Below are positions 56,349-64,000 of a stretch of 64,000 nt of DNA, in pieces (position 1 is the stretch's first letter; each line of letters opens with the position of its first letter). The position numbers and the translations under genes were made by a program. Where the stretch lies: the NCBI GenBank assembly GCA_037893225.1, contig JAZGUH010000184.1, positions 186,001 through 250,000 of the forward strand, in the 5' to 3' direction. This stretch comes from Hippasteria phrygiana (Eukaryota > Echinodermata > Asteroidea > Valvatida > Goniasteridae). The notes beneath the pieces are model-generated. The model was given only the letters and a program-made list of their open reading frames with translations, ran no database searches and had not been told where the DNA came from.

Positions 56349-58486
56349 CACAGTGGGACAACTATAGAGTATAAATTTGAACATTGTATCACGTTTGCTT
56401 GAGCATCAGAAAAGTCACTCGGCGTGAGGAGATCCGGCGTGGTCATGACGCCGACGCATGATCGCTGTTACTGTGCATGAATGTCCTCGCCTCGTACAAA
56501 GCCGTTACAGCTTGCTAGCCAGCTGCAGACACTGTGATAGCAGCCGTGATGGCATTCACATAGCGTGCTACGTGACCAGCTATCCGTACCTTGCGACATG
56601 CGTGTACGTGTACGTGTACGTGCCCTTCGTAATGTGTAGCCGGAGTGCAGTGTTGCCGCATCCAACTTAGTTTTGCTCATTGTGCAGATCTACAGTTTAC
56701 CCTTTGTGTTGTACAAGTGACGTCAGATCAGTTTCCTTTTTTAAGCAATGAGGCGCTTATTTGCGTTTGAATAGGCATAATGGTGTTGCGTAATTGATTT
56801 GCGTAGCCTTTTACAAACAGTGATATTCGTTGATTTCCTCTATTGCTGTCATAGTTTTCAGGAGATTCTTTGGAAGCGGGGTTTTTACAAGAATGCGAAT
56901 CCCATGGAAGTGAAGCTAACGACCAACTTGAAACCTTTCTGGTGATTACTAATGTGCAAAGGTTTTTTTGGGTCAGATTCACGAGTTCAAACTCGCTGTA
57001 GGCTGTGCTTCGATTCTGTTGCAGCAATTGATTAACTGAAACAGCGATCCCAGTGATTTTCGAATAGTGCATAATTCAATAGCTTTTAATCATATCGATA
57101 CCAATCACTATATAAATATGCCAAGAATCGATACTATCTAATTCCGACTTTACCTGACAATGTTACAAAGAAATCAATAAATATTACTTTAAAAAACCTT
57201 TGCACGCCTGATTTTATAATGTGTGTCTTGGGATACTTCTTGTGCACATATATTTCTGGGGTACATCTGACAGAAAACCCCGTTAAGAGACAATTTGAAT
57301 GGTTCGTGTTGTCATAGCGTTTGTGCAGTATTTTGGCAACACGCCTAGTAGCATCCCGATGTAAGACTCTCACAGAAATTATTATCAATGGCTACGGCTG
57401 TTCAATGTAGCCTGTCAATGGCCAAATTCGAAGCCGTAGCCACAAAAGACCCGATCCGGGCAACGGCTTAAACTATGCGAGTGCAGCATAACCAGACTGT
57501 GAATAAACCAAACTGATACACCCGCAATAATACGTCAACATACGTGTCCAGACAAGCCGATCGAGTACAGGCCAGGGGCCACCAGATTGCTTTAAGAGCT
57601 GAACGATTTTAGCCGTCGTACTTTGCAGCTACAAACCAGGCCTACCTGCCGAGCACAGGACAGGATTTGCCGGGACGACCGGACGAGATTCGATGGACGC
57701 GTACGTACTGCGTACGGAGCGAGGGACCAGGAACGAAGGATACGGAGCTGAGCCAAGATGGCGGCGCCCATTGAACGTGGTTAACGTTTGACTGGGATTG
57801 ATAGCCAGCGTTCCGCCGTGATAAATCGCTTTGCAAATACGCATCGATCTCCGCCAGCCCTGCCGATAACTGTTAACAAGAAGGATCGCCGCAAACAAGG
57901 ATTTAACTTTTTGTTATCGTACACGGAACATCGTAATAATAATAGGAACGTGCAAGCGAGGAAATAGCCAGCGTGTTCGCCGTGTCTGTACTGACATGAC
58001 TGAGCCAGGATTGAAATTGACTGCCTGCAAGCAAGCCCACAGTTATTGAACTGTTGAACACAGATCGACGCCGCTACCAATACTGAATTAAATGAACTGG
58101 ACTTGTATTCTCCCGCAAGAGACTTGAAGTATGTGGTAACAAAAAGGGTTGCTATTGTAATAAGTGTATACTTGCATGTTAATTATTGTTATGCTTAAGT
58201 TCTTGTGAAGAATGCCTTACATGTATAACTGGGAGTTTAATTGCTAATTACTGTTGTTTCATTGTTGTTGAAGTATTCAGAGTTGAACTTGAAACCATAT
58301 AAAGGTGTAATTACTTTAAATTGCTGTGGTAAGTGTTGTTGTAGCACACATGTACTTAAGCTGTACACACTATTATGGTTCAATGTATTTGGTATGCATA
58401 CTTTTCAGAAGTGTAGTAGATGTTAGTGGTGTATTTTTTTTCACACACATTGATAACCAGTATAGCTTTCTCCAGTAATTCAGAAA
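56349..58486. other. no gene; possible Gypsy leader at the right
   Basis: (GTGTAC)n-like words near 56600. Non-coding otherwise. The last 350-900 bp should hold the 5' LTR and leader of the Gypsy element. TGGTAACAAAAAGGG near 58133 could be a primer-binding site, but I could not define LTR ends. Confidence 0.35.
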
Positions 58487-60068
58487 TGGCTATGCCCAGG
58501 CAATATTTAGGTAATGTACCACAGTTTGAAGCTGGATACAATTTTGATGAGTGGGTAGAGCTATGGGAAGCTTGGTTACAAGCAAATGAGATAACTGATC
58601 ATGAAAAATAGAGGTCGGTTTTCTTAACCAACTTAGGGAGTAAGAATTACCATACCCTACGGGCTCTAGTCCAGCCAAAAAAGCCCACAGAAAAGACGTA
58701 GGCCTATAGGGAATGCAAAGAAGTTCTTCGGGCACATTTCTCGCCAAAACCTACTGAGATCGTTCAGAGATACAGGTTTTATACTTGAAGTCAAAAGTCC
58801 AATGAAACTATACCTCAGTTTGTTGCTAACTTGAGACAGCTCAGTGAGGGATGTAACTTTAAGGAGTTAGATAATATGCTAAGAGATAGAGTAGTAGTAG
58901 GATGCCGTGACGCGGCTACCCAGAGAAAACTTCTTAGTGAGCACACATTGACTTTCGAAAAGGCTTTCCAAATACCTAGGGCCATGGAAGTTGCAAATAA
59001 GGATGTAGCAAATCTAAGAATTATCGGAAAGCAGCCCGATAGCCCCTTATGTACAGTAGTACATAAAATGCATGGGAAGCCCCCTAAGCAAAAAGCCAGA
59101 GAAAAGCCCCCTACACAGGCAACCAGAGAAGCCAGTGGTCCTGTGAGCAAGCCAGCAAGAAGATGTTGGCGCTGTGGTGCCAGCCATGCCCCGACATCTT
59201 GCCCGTTCCAGAAGGAGAAGTGCTACAAGTGCTCTCAAGTGGGACACACTAAGAGCCAGTGTGAGAAAGTGCAAGCCTATTAGAAGCAGAAAGCTATTCG
59301 CCGCCCAAAAAGTGCACATTATCTTGGAGATGATGAAGAATTGAGCCCAAGCGCGGAGGACCTCAGGCATTTAAAGGAGGGTTCACTCCATAAGTTGAGC
59401 CGGCAAAATTCCTTTTTAACCAAGGTTTTGGTTAATCACAAGGAGGTTAAAATGGAAGTCGACACAGGCAGCCCCTGGACAGTTGTTTCCAAAGATGTAT
59501 TTAGTACCTTTAGTCAAGGTACTGCCATCAAGCCCTCTGATGTCAAGCTACACGGGTGACTATGTTGCTATACTAGGAAGATGTGCAGACTTCACCTCAT
59601 CAACAACCAAAGCAGATGCCCCTATTGATAGTGGACCATGGAGCCAGTTTGATGAGACGTGATTGGATGCAAGAATATCCTTCTGTAATCATGGAGTTTG
59701 CCAGCCACGAAAAGAGTCAAGTGCCAAGCCAACCAGTCAGCATCCATAAGGTTCAAAACTACCTAGAGTTGCTGCTCAGCCAACATAATGCCGTTTTTGA
59801 CTGCACCAAAGTTGGTAAATTAGAAGGTTACCAAGCCAAGGCGTATCCTCAGGAGGTCGTGGACGGGACATATTTCTACAAGGCCGCCCCAGTCCCGTAT
59901 GCAATGAAAACCAAAATTGATGCTACCCTAGATGATCTCCTAAAGAAAGGCATAATTGAGCCCATGAAGTTCGCCGATTATGCCTGCCAGGTAGTTGCTG
60001 TAAACAAGCCAGATGGTGGGATCAGAATTTGTGGCAACTACAAGCTTACTGCAAATATGGTCTTATTT
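58487..60068 (+). mobile_element. Gypsy-class element, gag-protease-RT start
   Basis: Plus strand. Gag begins near 58487 (MAMPRQYLGNVPQF) and is one frame with stops near 58609, 58699, 58786 and 59281. Two zinc knuckles follow (CWRCGASHAPTSC, CYKCSQVGHTKSQC; about 59164-59263), then a retropepsin motif VDTGSPWTVV (about 59458). The frame then changes and an RT N-terminal region follows (GIIEPMKFADYAC, VNKPDGGIRICGNYK). It is cut at about 60068 by the minus-strand non-LTR element and resumes at 62806. Inactive copy. Confidence 0.9.
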
Positions 60069-62805
60069 ATGGTGTTTTATTAAAATCATCATCGCAGCCG
60101 AAAGGCTGAATTGCACATAATTTTACAAAAAATAACACAATAAAAGATGAAATAAATACATTAAACGGCATAAAATTGTTAAAACTATAAAGACATACAC
60201 AGATAAAAAAATTGGTGAAAGTTTGGTCCCACTCATACACCCATCTCGTGAACAGTGCCACAATACCAATTAGGTTATACGTTATTCAAGAGCCTGATGA
60301 GAGAGGGAATTGGACTAGTTCTATACCGCTCTGTTCTGCACAAAATTTGCTTAAATGGGTTAGGATTTCTAAGTCTCATAGATATTACGTTATTTAAAGG
60401 TAACCAATGACAAAATTGAGAAGATTTAACAAGTGATTGAGCGAATTTAAGACAAAGTCTATTCCTTCTGTCACAGAGTGTTTCAAGTTGGATAACATTT
60501 AAGGCAACTTCATATGATTGATACTGAAATCCTAAAATTAAGCGCAACACCCGCTTCTGAACCCTCTCAATTTGGTTTATCTGAGCACGAGTGGGGGCTG
60601 AATGCCAAACAGGTGCAGCATACTCAAGGAGTGGCCGAATATACCCAGTATATATTGTAATAAGGTCGCATCGAGGTAAATTAAAGGGAATAAGCCGTCG
60701 TAACATATGCATTCTAATATTCGCCTTTTTGACTATTTCCTGAATGTGTTTTCCCCATTTTAACTCTGCCCTAATGAGTACACCCAGCACCTTCACCGAC
60801 TCAACCTGTTGCAAAACATCATTATCAATAGTTAATTGAAGGGGTTGAAGTGCGGTTTTTCCAAAGTATACCCTCATGGCGTGACATTTGTTAATATTAA
60901 GACACATATTATTTTCAGTACACCATTGATCCAAGGTATCAAGCGTGACTTGAGCCCGAGTGGTCACACCCCGCGGCATTGACTCCGCGATTGTCATGTC
61001 ATCACCATACTTCCAGCACTGGGGCCCCGCAGAGGCAAGAGCATCAATAAGAGCAACCTTGTCCCTTGAGGAACCCCTGCTGTAACTGGAGACCAATCAG
61101 ACAGGCAACCGCGGTATCGTACACACTGGGTGCGGCAACTGAGGGAATCAACTATCCAAGGGGTCAACCAATCACGAGGGTTTAATTTTAAAAGTTTTGA
61201 AATGACAATAGAATGGTCTACCCGGTCAAATGCCTTCGAAAAATCAGTAGTAATTACCGTTGAAACAGAACTTGATTTATCGGCAGATTTGGCAAGATAA
61301 TTAACAATATCCACCAAACAATGAGTAGTTGACCTTCCTGGGCGACTTCCAAATTGATCTAAATCCAAAGAGTGATTGATATCTGAAAGTAACAGTCTAG
61401 TAATAAACAACTCTGCTATTTTGGCAAGATGATCTGTAAGAGCTATGGGACGCAATTTATCCAAGGTGGCTGGTTGTGCCTTAGGTATTGGAACAATAAT
61501 CGCCTTTTTCCATTGCTGAGGAACAGAATGTTCGGCAAAAGAGCAATTCAAAATGTCACAAAATGGTACACTAAGTTCATAGGCAAACATTTTGATAAGC
61601 CTTGCCGAAATTCCATCAGGGCCACATGCTTTTCCTGGTTGAATTTTAGAAAGTTCATTAAAAACTTCCGAAGGTTGAACTTGGGGTGGTTTACTGCAAG
61701 GCAAATAAGCAGGGAGATTTAATGCATCTAATGGGGCTATATCACTAGTTACCTGTATGAAATTGTCATTAATGGCATTGGCGATACTCAGAAAATTATT
61801 TTGCTCTATCCCTGGGATGCTTATAACAACATCAGGAGACGATGTCATCAATTTGATGTATCTATACCATGATGCTGGATTATCATATTTCAATCGAAGA
61901 ACACGATTATGATAAAAATGATTCTTAGCATGTCTAATACAACGAATAATTTTGTTGCGACACTTCTTCCAAGCTCTGTTATCTCCTTGGTTAAAAAATA
62001 ATTGTCGTTGATTTATAAGCGCTTTAATTTCAGTAGTTATCCATGGTTTGTCTTTCAAATGAACACGAACTGTTTTAATAGGGAAATAAACATCATGTGC
62101 CCTGTTCAAAATTGAGTAGAACTCATCACATTTAACCTGTGTCGTCTGAGCTTCAAAAACTTCTGACCAATCATAAGTCGAAATCCACCTACCAAAACAC
62201 CGAATATCAGAATCACGCATTGGCCTTATCACACGTTTTAATGTAGTATTTTTGGTAGTAGGTAAATGTTGGTTAGGAGACCATAATACCAAATTATGGT
62301 AACTTCTGCCAAGAGGGGGCATAATGTAAACACCCTTATAATAAGCATGTACATTAGTTAAAATGTGTAAACTTATCAACAATCTGCTTAAAACCACATC
62401 CACCACATATTGGGTTTGTATCGAGCTTATTAAAATCTCCCATAATAATAAAACCTGCTTCTGGATGGGAAGCTTTCAGTTGGTCAACCGCATTGATTAA
62501 ATGTTCGCTAAGTTCATCTCCAGTGTCACTGTTCGGAGGGAAGTACAAAACAGCGACAACAATTCCTGATACTTGTCGTGGTAGTCTCTTTGGTCTAAGA
62601 TGAATCCAAACGATTTCAAGTTCTCTAGGTACCGAGATACAGTGAACCAGTGTTGGGTTGAATTCATGCTTCACGTAGATAAGTACCCCACCACCTCTTT
62701 TTGCTTCACGGGATTTCGTAAAATGTACAAAACCATCAATTGTGGGAGGGGGTGTTTGGTCATGTGACAGCCAGGTTTCGGAGATTGCACACAGGTCGAT
62801 ATTCT
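60069..62805 (-). mobile_element. non-LTR retrotransposon inserted in Gypsy
   Basis: Minus strand. 62805-62354: endonuclease missing its first part (starts LLQNIDLCAISETWL; contains GDFNKLDTNP). 62406-60994: linker and RT (FSKAFDRVDH, GVPQGT). 61096-60275: shifted frame with catalytic YGDD, VLGVLIRAELKWG and a C-terminal region. The 3' end is GCCTTTCGGCTGCGATGATG. Frameshifts lie near 62380 and 61050. 5'-truncated; no target-site duplication identified. Confidence 0.88.
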
Positions 62806-64000
62806 GAAGCAGTACCCAATACCAACCCTTGATGATCTTCTTCAAACAGTAGGAGGACAGAAATTCAGCAAGCTAGACTTGTCTCATGCCTATCAACACG
62901 CACCGAGGACTATTCCAATACACAAGGTTATCGTTTGGAATAGCTAGTGCTCCAGCCCTATTTCAGAGGACAATGGAATCTCTGTTGGCAAACATTCCAA
63001 TGTGCAGGCCGTACTTGGATGACATCATTGTCACAGGCAAAAATGATGAGGAGCACCTGGCCAATTTGGAAGCTGTGTTGTCCAGATTGGAAGAGAATGG
63101 ACTGCGCGTAAAGCAGGAAAAATGTGCATTCCTGCAGCCATCCATCGAGTATCTAGGACATTGCCTAAACAAGGACGGAATAGGTCCATTGCCGAAGAAG
63201 CTAAACGCCATTCAAAATGCACAGAGACCTACAAACCAAACACAGCTGCAAGCCTACCTCGGTCTTCTAGGCTACTACCGTAAATTCATCCCCAACTTGA
63301 CAGAGGAGATTGCGCCACTCACAAAACTGTTGAAGGCAGAGTATGCTTCAGCAGGGCAGAATAAGAAGAAAGGCAATCCCAGAAAGCCAGACCCCAGCTT
63401 CAAATGGGGACCAGAACAGCAGAAGGTGTTCGAGAAGTCTAAGAAACTCTTGCAGAGTGATAGCGTCCTAACACACTATGACCCGTCCAAGCCACTAAAA
63501 CTGCAGACAGACGCCAGCCCTTACGGACTTGGTGCGGTTATCGGTCATCTAGGACCAGACAGGGAGGAACGCCCCATAGCATTTGCCTCAAGGACTCTCA
63601 CAGCCAGCGAAGAAAACTATGCCCAGTATACTCACTATTGTGTTTGGCTTGAAGAAGTTCCACAAGCAGTTCTATGGAAGACAGTTCACCATTATGACGG
63701 ATCATAAACCGCTACTTGGCCTTTTTGGTGACAACAAACCCGCCAGCCCAATGGCTTCTGCCAGAGTTGCACGTTGGCATATGATACTGTGAGCCTACAA
63801 CTACAAGATCGTCCATAGGGAGGGTAGAAAACACCAGAACGCAGATGGATTCTCACGTCTACCAGTAGAGGAGACTGCAACGGAGTGGTCACATCCCAGT
63901 CTCGCAGAAGTTGAAGAGCAGCCGGCAGCCTGAATTAACATCCTTGTTGATATTGATTCAAGACCAGTGAAGGCTGAAGAGGTGAAAAGATGCACCCAGA
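62806..64000 (+). mobile_element. Gypsy-class element, RT-RNase H part
   Basis: Continuation of 58487-60068. RT resumes at QYPIPTLDDLL, with a small deletion and frame change near 62885, then LFQRTMESLL, catalytic YLDDIIV (about 63009-63030), CAFLQPSIEYLGH and YLGLLGYYRKFIPNL. RNase H follows (QTDASPYGLGAV, FASRTLTASEENYAQ). A frameshift with a short deletion at about 63625 leads to MTDHKPLLGLFG and HREGRKHQNADGFSRLP. The element leaves the window before any integrase. Confidence 0.9.

Noticed and set aside
57629..58080. Minus-strand frames of 64-99 codons upstream of the Gypsy gag
   Set aside because: Antisense to the expected LTR/leader region; no motif.

Overview
The window is eukaryotic nuclear DNA, most likely from a marine deuterostome and probably an echinoderm (inference). 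It has spliced genes with GT-AG introns, metazoan retrotransposons, tRNA-derived SINEs, many MITE-like inverted repeats, frequent TAGGCCTA and TACATGTA words, and long G/C homopolymers. There is no prokaryotic operon structure, rRNA or CRISPR array. Almost all of the short open frames on both strands are noise or lie inside repeats.

Host-like coding sequence is sparse. (1) 3.7-12.7 kb, minus strand: a 12-exon gene that can be joined from splice sites. It has an N-terminal THAP zinc-finger exon (12269-12660), a Ser/Asp-rich middle and a conserved transposase-like C-terminal region. Three homopolymer frameshifts, one TAG and one missing expected exon mark it as a recent pseudogene, a domesticated-transposase relic, or a poorly polished sequence. 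(2) 13.1-14.3 kb, minus strand: a broken Mutator-like transposase-type gene. (3) 23.9-26.2 kb: two further THAP fragments in inverted orientation, with a candidate 85-nt exon between them. (4) 28526-29014, plus strand: the N-terminal exon of a GATA4/5/6-class transcription factor, ending at a perfect CAG|GTAAGT donor and carrying a one-base frameshift. Its zinc-finger exons are not in the window.

The rest is layered repeats. 0-1.3 kb is a 51-bp satellite with higher-order A-B-(B)-C organisation. 4.3-5.0 kb is a minisatellite. 29.3-30.3 kb and 37.7-39.5 kb are two TTAA-flanked elements of T2/Kolobok type; the second has a clean empty site in an inverted paralogous copy near 55.46 kb. 41.5-43.3 kb is a Gypsy-class fragment with integrase before reverse transcriptase (Gmr1-like order), abutted by a non-LTR retrotransposon (43.3-45.7 kb) with four in-frame stops and no frameshift. 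47.2-47.8 kb is a long-TIR element. 48.9-54.3 kb is a long non-coding mosaic array with about 20 clusters of the CRE-like palindrome TGACGTCA and paired hairpins. 54516-54803 is a solo LTR. 58.5-64 kb is a canonical-order Gypsy element (gag, protease, RT, RNase H) split by a minus-strand non-LTR element.

The most unusual structures are the CRE-palindrome array, the TTAA element with its empty site, the frame-disrupted THAP gene and the isolated GATA4/5/6 exon. Gene and repeat calls come from reading the sequence and remembered family motifs; no search was run.
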